Assembly (NCBI GenBank): GCA_963556195.1
Contig: OY744547.1
Coordinates: 3,859,671-3,923,670, forward strand
Source of the DNA: Sepiola atlantica
Taxonomy: Eukaryota > Mollusca > Cephalopoda > Sepiida > Sepiolidae
Reading direction: 5' to 3'
Length of the DNA stretch: 64,000 nucleotides
Shown: one piece after another, positions 43,169 to 51,650 of the stretch
Position numbering within the stretch: position 1 is the first letter of the stretch
Layout of the letters: each line of letters opens with the position of its first letter
Program-made: the position numbers and the translations under genes
Notes under the pieces: generated by a model
Seen by the model: only the letters and a program-made list of their open reading frames with translations
Told to the model about the DNA's origin: nothing
The model's database searches: none

Positions 43169-43176
43169 TATATATA
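42982..43176. repeat. Two (TA)n tracts
   Basis: TA runs at 42982-43030 and about 43097-43176, separated by 66 bp of unique sequence. Open frames across them give only Tyr-Ile repeats. Confidence 0.95.
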
Positions 43177-43179
43177 TTA

Positions 43180-44060
43180 TTTTTTATTCGTATGATGAAA
43201 TCATGGATACATATCTACCAAAATAAATTAAAAGGAAATTGAAGAATTTCTCTATTAGATAAATCTAATTTATTTGTTCTTGTCCACGTGTACCGCATTC
43301 TAAACAATGTTGGAAGGAAATATAGAAATATATTGGCTTATATTAATCGCATAACGAAACCATAAAAGATGTAGAAGAAAATATATCGCAAGAAAGTCTT
43401 CTTCGACTTTGTCAGTGTAAGATGTTTGCTAAACGAAAGGAGAATATGAATTGACGTACAGAGAACCGTATATTAACCTTGAGATGCTCAAATAGAAGTG
43501 CTCAAAATTTGTTTGTACGCATGTGGATATACGCAGAATATCTGGTGACATCGATACATACAACAACGCTTATTTTTGACCCGATCAAAAGTGTATCTGA
43601 TTAAATCAAATAATTGTGTTCGGCGACCACACGAGATGTCGCCCGGATTATATAAAGTTACAGAATACGAAAGTAGTACCTGTAAGATTTCGTTGTCAGA
43701 GTTTCACGGCGCCTCACTTCAAAGGTGTTATCCGACAGAACAGCTGTATGACGGGTGTGTACATTTACTAGTATAGATCTTAGCACAGGCGAATGCGTGC
43801 AATTACACACGAGTTTACTGTGTGCGCTGAAGTTAGACGGCCGCAGAGTGTGTTCTGGAGTAATGTGACACACGGATCAGATGCAATAGGTGAGGTCACG
43901 AGAGCTCAAAGCTCATTACAGTATTTGGAGAGGAACCCACGGATTTGACGTCACGTGGGACGAAAGTGAGAAAGAACGGTTAAATTTTGAAACAGACCAG
44001 ATTCGAACCTGTACGCGGAAGGTTGCTGGCAAAATATTTCAACCACGAAAAAAAACTATT
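43180..44060 (+). other. Unassigned sequence with a 66-codon frame and a CRE/E-box-like site
   Basis: The segment is less AT-rich than its surroundings. A plus-strand frame at 43576-43776 encodes 66 residues including GLYKVTEYESSTCKISLSEF. This faintly recalls the C-terminal part of retroelement integrases but is too short to assign. At 43946-43957 the bases TGACGTCACGTG form a perfect CRE overlapping an E-box. Neither is supported by anything else nearby. Confidence 0.25.
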
Positions 44061-44061
44061 A

Positions 44062-44102
44062 TGGGTCGCACGCAGCAATCTTTGTCTCTGTCTGTCTGTC
44101 TC

Positions 44103-44155
<53 letters not shown>

Positions 44156-44166
44156 ATCTATCTATT
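44062..44166. repeat. (TCTG)n/(TC)n/(TCTA)n microsatellite
   Basis: A pyrimidine-rich simple repeat. Frames through it read Ser-Leu repeats and are not coding. Confidence 0.9.
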
Positions 44167-44935
44167 TATTTACTTATCCACCTGTCTATATAGTTATCTA
44201 ATAGTTACTTAGGTTTATATTTCAGTCTCTCTCTAATGTAAATGGTACTTGTGATTATTAAATCCTTTTCTCTCAATAAAGCCTTAGACAAACAAATTTA
44301 AATACTAGAATAAATCATCAAGAAACGAGAGAGTTTACCGGTTTCGTTCAGATAAACGAACGTATTCGATAACGGTAAACCAGGAAAAAGAAGAACGCAC
44401 AACAGAATGTTATTGGAACGTGTTTAACTATTTAAAAACATACAAAATAATGAAACGCGTGTAGAATAGATATAAAAATGGGAAAAGAAGAAAGAAAGAA
44501 AAAGGAACCGAAAAAGAAAAAGAAAAGATGGATGAAAAAAGTAAAGAACAAATATTACTTTAACCGAGATTGCAGTTATTTAAGCATTGGCGTGATATAT
44601 TGCATTATTTCAGTGCGGTTTTTGCCAGATGTTTGCTCAAGGAATACGATCCGAGTCTGAGGTTTACGTTAGATGGTGACGAGAAAACTATTATAGCGAT
44701 TTTGATTCACTTGCGACATGGGAGAGAGTATTTGGTCTTGAGGAGGGTGCAGTTTCTGAAGTCAAAATTGTGGTTAAAAGTGTTCTTGTGTATGACAAGT
44801 GCGTTAGTGCGACTGTTGTGTTTGAGGTCGAGTTTGTGTTCGTAAATGCGAGATTTTATATATTTCTGGCCGTTTCACCAATATAAAACATCGGACATGC
44901 GGCGCCTTTAACCTTGTAAATGCCGGCTAGGAAAG
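44167..44935 (+). other. Unassigned; small open frame 44570-44845 of unknown status
   Basis: A frame of 91 codons starts MQLFKHWRDILHYFSAVFAR and includes LRFTLDGDEKTIIAILIHLR. It has no domain I recognise, no visible splice context, and overlaps a Lys/Glu-rich low-complexity frame that starts at 44478. It may be chance. Nothing else is seen in the segment. Confidence 0.25.
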
Positions 44936-45004
44936 AAAAACTCGCTCTCTCTCCCCCTCTCTAACTCTCTCTCTCTCTTTCTCTTTATATATATATACAT
45001 ACAT

Positions 45005-45067
<63 letters not shown>
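44936..45067. repeat. (CT)n then (TA)n microsatellite
   Basis: CT-rich stretch to about 44984, then TA dinucleotides to 45067. The combination GA/CT next to TA recurs at 46961, 59178 and 60015. Confidence 0.92.
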
Positions 45068-45069
<2 letters not shown>

Positions 45070-45224
45070 TATGTATATAAAAAAATAAAATGAAAAAAAG
45101 TTTATATTGTGTTATAACTTTTTATTATTTATTTTTCTATTTATTTATTTTGTGACGTGTAGGAATATAAGTTGTTCTGTAAAGAAAAATAGTTTTTTCT
45201 TGTTGATGGTATGGAGAACAAAAT

Positions 45225-45252
45225 TTTCGACTGATCCTTCAGTCTTCATCGG
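45225..45252 (-). ncRNA. Hammerhead-like motif with a perfect 6-bp stem II
   Basis: Minus strand: CCGAUGA (45252-45246; one change from CUGAUGA), one unpaired A, GACUGA, loop AGGA, UCAGUC, then GAAA (45228-45225). The stem is perfectly paired and the spacing between core halves is 17 nt, as in the copies at 45441, 45661, 46168 and 59406. The extra unpaired base next to the core departs from the canonical hammerhead, so activity is doubtful. The position next to Penelope-type repeats fits a terminal-repeat ribozyme. Confidence 0.4.
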
Positions 45253-45440
45253 TGTTTGGGGTTTGCGTGTGTACGGTGGGAGGTTTTCCCAGGCAATATA
45301 TATTGTATAATAACAGACAACTTTTGTCTGGATATACTTTTGTAGATCCTTTCCATTGTCCGAATCATGAACTTAGTTTCGGGGGGGGGGGGGCATTGGC
45401 CGATGAATCTGCCATAATTTTCATTTGTGTCCCAAGTGCA

Positions 45441-45468
45441 TTCTAGATTCATCCGAGTCCATCTTCAG
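45441..45468 (-). ncRNA. Hammerhead-like motif in the inverted Penelope terminal repeat
   Basis: Minus strand: CUGAAGA (45468-45462), U, GGACUC, loop GGAU, GAAUCU, then AGAA in place of GAAA (45444-45441). Beyond it UGCACUU could give a short stem III, and GGGA can pair with UCCC just before CUGAAGA as stem I. The G12-to-A change at the core predicts loss of cleavage. Confidence 0.4.
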
Positions 45469-45660
45469 GGGAATGAGGTGAATCAGGTAAAGACCATGTG
45501 TTCGTATTATAGATAGTTTTGGCGGGAACTAACTTCAATACCAGCAACAATGTACTAAAATGTATTTTACGCTAACTATAGTTTCGCACTTATTATATAA
45601 TTCCCGCCAAAACCACCTATACTACGAACACGTGGTATTTACCGGATTCACCTCATTCCC

Positions 45661-45688
45661 CTGAAGATGGACCCGCATGAGCCTGAAA
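45661..45688 (+). ncRNA. Hammerhead-like motif in the 5' Penelope terminal repeat
   Basis: CUGAAGA (45661-45667), U, GGACCC, loop GCAU, GAGCCU, then GAAA (45685-45688). Stem II is only partly paired here. It mirrors the motif at 45441-45468 across the hairpin centre and lies just upstream of the GIY-YIG segment. Confidence 0.35.
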
Positions 45689-45746
45689 GTACACAATTTT
45701 TTGTATTTTCTACTAAGAGTTTTCTGAATTCCGATCGGGGGCAAGA

Positions 45747-46028
45747 GTGGTTGTTTATGAGTTTAAATGCCCTTTGGGAAACTGTGTCTACGACTACGAA
45801 AAAAAAAACATATACATAGGTTTGACTACCACGACTTTGTCGAGGAGGTTGACGATGCATTTGTCTGACACTAGCGCCATAGCCCAACACTTAACTAACG
45901 ACCACTCCTGCCCCCGATCGGAATTCAGAAAACTCTTAGTAGAACATACAAAAATTTTAGAAATTAATACTAACAAACAAATATTCCATATATTAGAAGC
46001 CCTGTATATAAAAGCAAAAACACCCTAA
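45747..46028 (+). pseudogene. Penelope-like element GIY-YIG endonuclease segment
   Basis: The 93-codon frame begins MVVYEFKCPLGNCVYDYEKK and continues with NIYIGLTTTTLSRRLTMHL, which matches the start of a GIY-YIG domain as found at the C terminus of Penelope-like polyproteins (the YEFKC strand, then YIG, then the TTLxxRLxxHL helix). Next come SAIAQHLTNDHSCPRSEF and a tail FHILEALYIKAKTP ending in a stop. The tail EALYIKAK recurs in the copy at 59752-59955. In intact elements the endonuclease cuts target DNA to prime reverse transcription. Here the RT part is missing, so this is a 3' remnant of the gene rather than a functional ORF. Confidence 0.78.
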
Positions 46029-46167
46029 TTAATAGAATTTACTATAATATAGTATATTATAATATTCTAAAATGTTTATAGCTCCACATATAGTTTCGTA
46101 CATAATTCCTGCCAAAAACCTTCTATAAATACTAACGCATGGTCTAGACTGATTAGCCTCGTTCCCC

Positions 46168-46195
46168 CTGAAGATGAACCCAGATGGGTCTGAAA
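46168..46195 (+). ncRNA. Hammerhead-like motif in the 3' Penelope terminal repeat
   Basis: CUGAAGA (46168-46174), U, GAACCC, loop AGAU, GGGUCU, then GAAA (46192-46195). Stem II has four Watson-Crick pairs, one G-U and one mismatch. AGUACU after the core could form a two-pair stem III closed by UA. It sits 507 bp downstream of the matching motif at 45661, which brackets the internally deleted element. Confidence 0.42.
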
Positions 46196-46300
46196 GTACT
46201 TGGAAGACAGATGCAAATTATGGCAAATTCATCAGCCAATTCCCATCCGAAACTAAGAACCAAATTCGGACTATTGGGTATCTAGACACGAGTTGCCTTT

Positions 46301-46349
46301 TATATTCAACAATATATATATATATATATATTGTTGAATATATATATAT

Positions 46350-46404
<55 letters not shown>

Positions 46405-46432
46405 CGTGTTTATGTGTGTGTGTGTATGTGTC
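46301..46432. repeat. TA palindrome and (TA)n/(TG)n microsatellite
   Basis: TATTCAACAA, then a TA run, then TTGTTGAATA forms a hairpin at about 46303-46341. Further TA dinucleotides lead into (TG)n at about 46389-46432. Confidence 0.85.
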
Positions 46433-46770
46433 GCTCACCTATTCACAAGATTCAAGATTACACACGCATACGGGCGCACACGCGCACGCAGACGCGACAT
46501 CATTCTTGGAGACGACGAAAGCAATAAAAAGTATTAAATTTCAAAAGAAATTCTACGCACCCTAGAAAGCTGGAATGACCGATAGATCATGGATGGATAA
46601 CACGTACTTGACCAAGAGAAGCAGGAAAAATGGCAAATAAAAAATAAATTAAAAAATAAAAGATACCCACACACCCGCAAACCCACGCATGCGCAAAAAC
46701 AATAACAGATTTCCTCAAATGAAACAACATTCTCTCAAATCGAAAGACATTTCTTCAAATGGATTTACAT
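46433..46770. other. No gene seen
   Basis: Unassigned sequence. The short phrases TCTCAAATCGAAAGACATT and TTCTTCAAATGGATTTACAT suggest small local duplications just upstream of the hammerhead motif at 46773. Confidence 0.4.
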
Positions 46771-46809
46771 ATCTGATGAAAGCGGACCACCGCTTAAAAC
46801 GCGTTATAT
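46769..46809 (+). ncRNA. Hammerhead-like motif, near-canonical with one core change
   Basis: CUGAUGA (46773-46779), perfect stem II AAGCGG/CCGCUU with loop ACCA (46780-46795), then AAA where GAA is expected (46796-46798). A short stem III AC/GU follows with loop GC (46799-46804), and U46805 sits at the cleavage position. Stem I is AUAU before the core paired with AUAU after it. Very short stem III is a known feature of type I hammerheads in Penelope-like elements. The G12-to-A change would be expected to inactivate it. Directly downstream, ATTATAAAATGGTAAAACAA occurs twice (from about 46814 and 46842). Confidence 0.5.
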
Positions 46810-46952
46810 AAAATTATAAAATGGTAAAACAACAAATATAACATTATAAAATGGTAAAACAACAAAATAATAAATAAATGTTGAAAAAAACATTCTACAA
46901 TATATATACTTTTCTCTCGTTGGAACTGCACTAATACTGCACTACCCTCTTT

Positions 46953-46954
<2 letters not shown>
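46810..46954. other. Short tandem duplication, otherwise nothing recognised
   Basis: The 20-bp phrase ATTATAAAATGGTAAAACAA appears twice, about 28 bp apart. The rest is AT-rich and unassigned. Confidence 0.5.
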
Positions 46955-47037
<83 letters not shown>

Positions 47038-47094
47038 ATTTATATAAATAATTACACCCTGTAGTAGGAATATACTGAATAGTTGAAACGTAGC

Positions 47095-47147
<53 letters not shown>
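46955..47147. repeat. (TA)n(GA)n and (TA)n microsatellites
   Basis: TA dinucleotides from about 46961, then GA to 47035, a 60-bp spacer, and a further TA tract at about 47098-47147. Confidence 0.93.
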
Positions 47148-47151
<4 letters not shown>

Positions 47152-47631
47152 GTCGAATAGGGAACACAATGTGAGTTGGCAAATGTTTAAAACATGAACA
47201 AGATTAACGGCTTCATTTTATTTATTATCGAATAATTTGCAAAGTCGAATTACGTTTATGCTATCGAGTTATGTGGTATTGATGACATATCGGTTAACCA
47301 GTGACTCTTCGTGCGCGCGTACGATTCTGCAGCGTTTTTAGCCGACAGCCTTCTTCCGCATCGCACATAAGTTAGTCAGTCAAAGTTCGTCCTCGGAAAA
47401 GGGCTGTAATGATTTATTCATTCACTGGTATCAGCAACGAAACTTCAACTCGCCGACGGTAATAATACATTATTCATTTAGATTTCGTCAATAAAAATCT
47501 TAAATGAAATCTATCACTGCTAGCAACAACGGAATTTTGATAAACATTGGTTTTTACGACTACGTCTTACTCGATTTTAACCCGATTTGACATGATTTAG
47601 ACATTTACCTCTACGACTACTACTATTACTG

Positions 47632-47633
<2 letters not shown>
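47148..47633. other. No gene seen
   Basis: Low-repeat sequence with slightly higher GC near 47300-47460. No open frame of note, no recognised element. Confidence 0.5.
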
Positions 47634-47707
<74 letters not shown>

Positions 47708-47783
47708 CAATAATAATAAAAAATAAATAAATTAATTAAAAAAAAAATTAAAACAAATATTAAAAAAATAAAAAATAGTACCA
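47634..47783. repeat. (AAT)n microsatellite and A-rich tract
   Basis: AAT triplets to about 47705, then AAAT-rich sequence that leads into family C copy 2. Minus-strand frames through it encode only poly-Tyr or poly-Ile. Confidence 0.92.
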
Positions 47784-48127
47784 GCCTAGGCTGACACCAC
47801 ACAAAATATTTGCATACGGTCAAGGAAGATGTGAAGACCGAGGAGGGACAGCACAAACCAGACCTCCGCTGGAAGAGTGCGGAGAATGTTGGGACCTTGG
47901 GGAGGCTTATTGCCATCCAAATCCCAGAGAAGACCAATGGTCCTTGCCGGCGAGAAATCAATGGTGAACGACTGTTGTGATACTGCAAATTTATTTGCGG
48001 TGGCTATCGAAAAGAGGTGGAGAATACTGGAAATCTGGAGAGACTTGTTGTCACTCAGACTCCAGGGAATACCACCGGTTGTCGGTGAGCAATCACTGAT
48101 GACCTGTGTGATAACTCCTAGTGAGTA
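47784..48127 (+). repeat. Dispersed ~340-bp repeat, copy 2 (family C)
   Basis: Plus-strand copy from CCTAGGCTGACACCACAC to CTCCTAGTGAGTAAATAAT. It shares all main blocks with the copies at 42199 and 48170. It is followed by a short (AAT)n tail, then immediately by copy 3, so copies 2 and 3 form a tandem pair. Confidence 0.75.
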
Positions 48128-48169
48128 AATAATAATAATAATAATAATAATAAAATTAAAAAATAAATG

Positions 48170-48496
48170 GTGCCGGCCTAGGCTTTGTAGAGGGTCGAGG
48201 AAGATGAGAAGACCGAAGAGGGACAGCACAAACCAGACCTCCACTCGAAGAGTGCGGAGAATGCTGGGACCTTGGGGAGGCTTATTGCCACCCAAATCCC
48301 AGAGAAGACCAATTGTTTTTACCAGCGAGAAATCAATGGTAAGAGGATGTTGCGATACCGCATCGTTATCGAAAAGAGGTGAAGAATACTGGAAATCTGG
48401 GGAGGCTTGTGGTCACTCAGACTCCAGGAAATACCACTGGTTGTTGTCGGTGAGCAATCACTGACGATGATCTGTGTGAGAACTCCTAGTGAGTGC
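48170..48496 (+). repeat. Dispersed ~340-bp repeat, copy 3 (family C)
   Basis: Begins GCCGGCCTAGGCTTTGTAG and ends CTCCTAGTGAGTGCAAATAAT. Compared with copy 2 it lacks part of the region after GTTGCGATACCGCA. The tail is (AAT)n, then (AAG)n. Confidence 0.75.
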
Positions 48497-48497
48497 A

Positions 48498-48553
<56 letters not shown>

Positions 48554-48612
48554 GAAGAAGAAGAAGAAGAAGAAGAAGAAGAAGAAGGAGAAGAAGAAGA
48601 AGAAGAAGAAGA
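48497..48612. repeat. (AAT)n then (AAG)n microsatellite
   Basis: AAT triplets to about 48549 switch to AAG triplets to 48612. A plus-strand frame through it is Ile then Arg repeats and is not a gene. Confidence 0.93.
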
Positions 48613-49544
48613 TTACGGTTCTTCTACAAAATTCGAATCAGACTAACCCAACTTTTGCCGAATAAGATTTACGATAACATCCGTTAAAAGCCTAGTCAAA
48701 CTGTCAAAAACAAAAAAACATTCACCTGAATGTATTTTTCTTTTTATGAACTATTTTGTCCGACGAATATAAACAGTGAAATAAGTTTTCCATTTTGTTT
48801 TTCTCCAGGATAATTTTTTAATCATTAAAAAAAAACAAAAAAACACTCGTCCCCTTTTGTTATTGTTTTAAAGTGTCTCGGTAGTCTACAAACAGTCAAT
48901 TAGTAAATAGGTTAAGGTTTGTTTAGGGTAAAGTATGGGTTTGTTTTAAATCAGGTTAGGGTTAGGGTTAGGGTTAGGTTAAGGTTAAAAAAAGGTGTAT
49001 TAAGTCGGCATTTTCTATTCAACTATTCCTTATTGCAAAGGTGTAGATATGTTTGCATTTCTTGCAAATTCTTGTTGGCTATAAAGGGTTTTCCTTGGCA
49101 GAATGCAATACTCCTTTGGGGATTTAATAGCCCGTATTAACATGAATTGATTTTATGTTTGACGTTGTCTTTAAATGTCGTCTTCCAGAAATTTATTTCG
49201 CCGCTTCCGATTCATAAAATGATTCGTTCGTTTCTAGCTGGTCCCGAACATCTGATTCAGTAAGAGTCTGGTATTTCGCTTACGTAGTCAGTGTAAGCAC
49301 GCCTCGTACGGGATGTAGCTTTGATCCTTTTTTTTTTAGATTACATTTGCAGATGTCTCTGCATCAAACCAACATATATTTATTCCCGGTCAATCATCCA
49401 GGTTTTGTTTCATCCTTAGCAGATGTAATTTCGGCAACCCAGGCCTGATATTGAACAGATATCTGATAGAGAAAAATCACGTGATCCCAGAGACGCATTT
49501 CCGAGCCAGTCATCTTCCTGGTAAGTAAATTTGCCGCCCACTCT
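48613..49544. other. Unassigned, with a short interstitial telomere-type repeat at 48954-48980
   Basis: Four to five GGTTAG units lie at 48954-48980 with degenerate flanks (GGTTAAGG). A second telomere-like patch is at 53838-53868. An 87-codon minus-strand frame at 49679-49416 has no recognisable domain and overlaps the upstream edge of the LINE, so it is not called. Nothing else is seen. Confidence 0.45.
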
Positions 49545-50345
49545 TACGGGGGAAGCAACTATCAGCGTGCATGCAGTCATCTCTATTATAGAGTGGATTC
49601 GGGTCATAAATGGTTGGTAACTTTTAATGCCGCAAAGACAAACCCCCTTTCTTTCAACAACTACAAGAAACCTCTTCAACCACCGATTGCCATGGCAAAT
49701 AACACCCTACCTGAGAGTTAAACATTCAAACTCCACGGCCTAACATTCATAGGTAACATGAATTGGAACAAATACATTGAAGACATTGCCAAGGCTGCAG
49801 CAAAGAAGATGGACTCCCTCTACCGTGCTAGTAAACTCCTCACACTTGACATTATCCTGTATCTCTACAAAGTCACCATCCGCATATGCATGGGGTATTG
49901 CTGCTACATCTGGGCTGGTGCATCATCCACTAGCCTCTCAGAGTCGCTAATCTAATAGGTCCCTCACTATCCACCAAGCTCCAGTCCCAGTCCCATCACC
50001 GCAGTGTTGTATGTCTGTGCTTGTTTTACAAATACTACAATGGATTGTGCTCCGATGAACTGGCTGCTCTGGTGCCCCCTCGACGTAAAATACACTAGAC
50101 CAACTCGACAATCAGCTAAATCTCATCCATTCACTGTGGAGGTCCCCAGATGCCGGAGAGCCTTCTACTCCAATAGCCTCTTTCCTCACTGCCGGCCCCT
50201 GAAACTCCCTCCCTGCTCCCTGTTTCCCCGACTGTACCGATATGCAGAGGTTTAAAACTAATGTAAACGGATATCTCGCTACACAGCTCCCAACTCAGGA
50301 TAACACCCAAAACCCACACCCTAATTTTCAGTAACCCGTTACGTC
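49545..50345 (+). pseudogene. LINE reverse transcriptase C-terminal region (copy 1)
   Basis: Conceptual translation gives WLVTFNAAKTNPLSFNNYK, the strand after the RT active site. After one stop come FKLHGLTFIGNMNWNKYIED, KAAAKKMDSLYRASKLLT and ILYLYKVTIRICMGYCCYIW, the usual thumb-region blocks. Later come HHRSVVCLCLFYKYYNGLCS and FKTNVNGYLA at the end. The order and spacing match the 3' part of a non-LTR retrotransposon ORF2. Stops and frameshifts break it. The exact clade cannot be decided by eye; a CR1/Jockey/RTE-type enzyme fits. A second, more diverged copy of its 3' end lies at 51275-51650. Confidence 0.8.
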
Positions 50346-50740
50346 TACAGTGGCGGCCTGCCTTGTTTGGACTGAAATATGTAAAAAAAAATATGTTAAT
50401 ATGGCATTCTAATGTACCTATGTCTACTCCGACTCTGGTTACCTCACTTAAATCGTCAACACACCTATATCCGGTTTAGAGTGATCATCTTTCCTCATTA
50501 AACTGTTTTTTCTAAAACAGTTTCGTCTTATATAAACAGGAGCCATTCTTGACTTGACTTATGTGATTACTCTAGAGAGCTTCGTCACGTGCTTTAAAAC
50601 AAAATTCTGCTACTTAACCCGGTCTTGTCTAATCTTTCAGTTGTCAGGAGCGACATGGCTGTCTCATTCCATATCTAGTCGGTCCACGCCGTCTTCTTTA
50701 TTATCTTTCTTGAATGAAATCTTTTTAATATGCTTTCTTT
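50346..50740. other. No gene seen
   Basis: Unassigned sequence between the LINE tail and the SINE. It may include LINE 3' UTR. Confidence 0.5.
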
Positions 50741-51060
50741 ACATAGTTGGCTAGGAAGAAAGTGTAGTATCTGTTCCGATGGATACTGTACCCTATAGAC
50801 CGGTGTCGTCTTGGCCTTCGGGGCTTGATTCCTCCGGGGAGAAGTAAGTTTATTGCTTACTGCCTGAGGTGCCCCTACCGGGGAATGCCGACGGGGCTGC
50901 CCAGGCAATTTTTAATGGCCAGAGTGCTCACCTATCGGGCGCTGGCTTTTCAAGTCCCACTTTCCCGACCCGACCTTGGGTCACATCTTACCTTGTGGGA
51001 GTAAGATAAAAATGGCCTTGTGCCTAACCTCCTGGAGAGGAGGTAACTAAACATAGTTGG
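50741..51060 (+). mobile_element. U2-snRNA-headed SINE with 10-bp target-site duplication (copy 1)
   Basis: The 5' head AAGTGTAGTATCTGTTC matches nucleotides near the 5' end of U2 snRNA, including the branch-site-pairing GUAGUA. The body then follows copy 2 at 53390-53728 (minus): CTTGGCCTTCGGGGCTTGAT, TTATTGCTTACTGCCTGAGG, GAATGCCGACGGGGCTGCC, CTTGGGTCACATCTTAC and GGCCTTGTGCCTAACCTCC. The perfect repeat ACATAGTTGG flanks it at 50741-50750 and 51051-51060, showing retroposition. snRNA-headed SINEs are a known class. Copy 1 lacks about 70 bp of the middle of copy 2 and has about 40 bp not found there. Confidence 0.8.
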
Positions 51061-51107
51061 AGTCTGATAGCCGGCAAACATGTCCACACCACGTTAATAT
51101 CAGTTTT

Positions 51108-51290
51108 TCAAATAACGTTGTTTATGGATCTGTTTATATTTAAGCTCTTTCTGTTAGCTTCATTTTTTCGTCTATCTTGCAAAGTTACTCCGACAATAGT
51201 TTTAAAACATTTTCTTTCAAAGACATCCAGCTTACTGTCATGCTCAGCCAGCATAGCCGAAGTCTGTCTAGCGCTGCCCCATCGCCGTAA
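51108..51290 (-). pseudogene. Second LINE type, reverse transcriptase fragment
   Basis: Minus-strand translation reads MLAEHDSKLDVFERKCFKTI, then VGVTLQDRRKNEANRKSL. These match the conserved post-RT block LxxFExKCLRxIxGxxxxDRxRN of other LINE ORF2 proteins. It abuts or overlaps a plus-strand LINE tail at about 51275, so the junction is a secondary rearrangement or insertion. Confidence 0.65.
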
Positions 51291-51650
51291 TGTTACATCT
51301 ATGTGTTTATTTAACAAGCACGTCCAGGAAATGTGCTCCCATTAATGTAAAGCACTTGTATACTCTAAAATGTGAATAACCCCGACAAACCCAACTAGAA
51401 GCAAAATCCCACCCCTTTACGGTAAAAGTAACCAGATGCCAGAAAACTCTTTACTCTAGTAAATTCTTTCTTCGGACCGCTTGCCGTTGGAATTCCCTCC
51501 CTGCTCCCTGTTTGTCCAACTGTACCATCATGCAGTAATTTAAATGATCAATTATCTTGCTGCACAACTCCCCACTTAGAATGTTCCCTATAAATCTGGT
51601 TCCTAATTACAGTAGTCCGTTAGGTCCGAGTGGCAATATGCCTTGTTTTG
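51275..51650 (+). pseudogene. LINE 3' tail (copy 2 of the 49545 family)
   Basis: DNA alignment by eye with 50000-50345 shows matching blocks: CAGATGCC and AAAACTCTTTACTC versus GAGAGCCTTCTACTC, then CTCCCTGCTCCCTGTTT, AACTGTACC and ATGCAG. The peptide frame is heavily broken. Only the last part of the ORF and some 3' UTR are present. Confidence 0.65.

Larger units (their letters stand above)
45340..46300 (+). mobile_element. Rearranged Penelope-like element with inverted terminal repeats
   Basis: Three copies of one terminal sequence are present: inverted at about 45350-45527, direct at about 45602-45694, and direct at about 46080-46260. Each carries GGCGGGAA or its variant and a CUGAAGA...GAAA motif. 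Between the second and third is a GIY-YIG endonuclease segment. The first two form a hairpin with arms of about 93 bp around a 75-bp centre. A second inversion places the coding piece CPRSEFRKLLVE both on the minus strand (45697-45753) and on the plus strand (45903-45958). Inverted terminal repeats and partial inverted copies are typical of Penelope-like retroelements. No reverse-transcriptase domain remains. Confidence 0.7.

Noticed and set aside
43576..43776. Integrase C-terminal fragment
   Set aside because: The resemblance is faint and limited to a few residues. No upstream integrase motif is present.
43999..44010. tRNA-like B box on the minus strand (AGGTTCGAATCT)
   Set aside because: No matching A box, weak T-stem pairing and no cloverleaf around it. 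One short motif is not enough for a tRNA or a tRNA-headed SINE.
44478..44660. Lys-rich 60-residue frame as a gene
   Set aside because: The first third is low-complexity Lys/Glu from A-rich DNA, and the rest has no recognisable feature.
47626..48295. Minus-strand frames across the (AAT)n tract and family C copies
   Set aside because: They consist of microsatellite-encoded Tyr or Ile runs joined to the antisense strand of a repeat.
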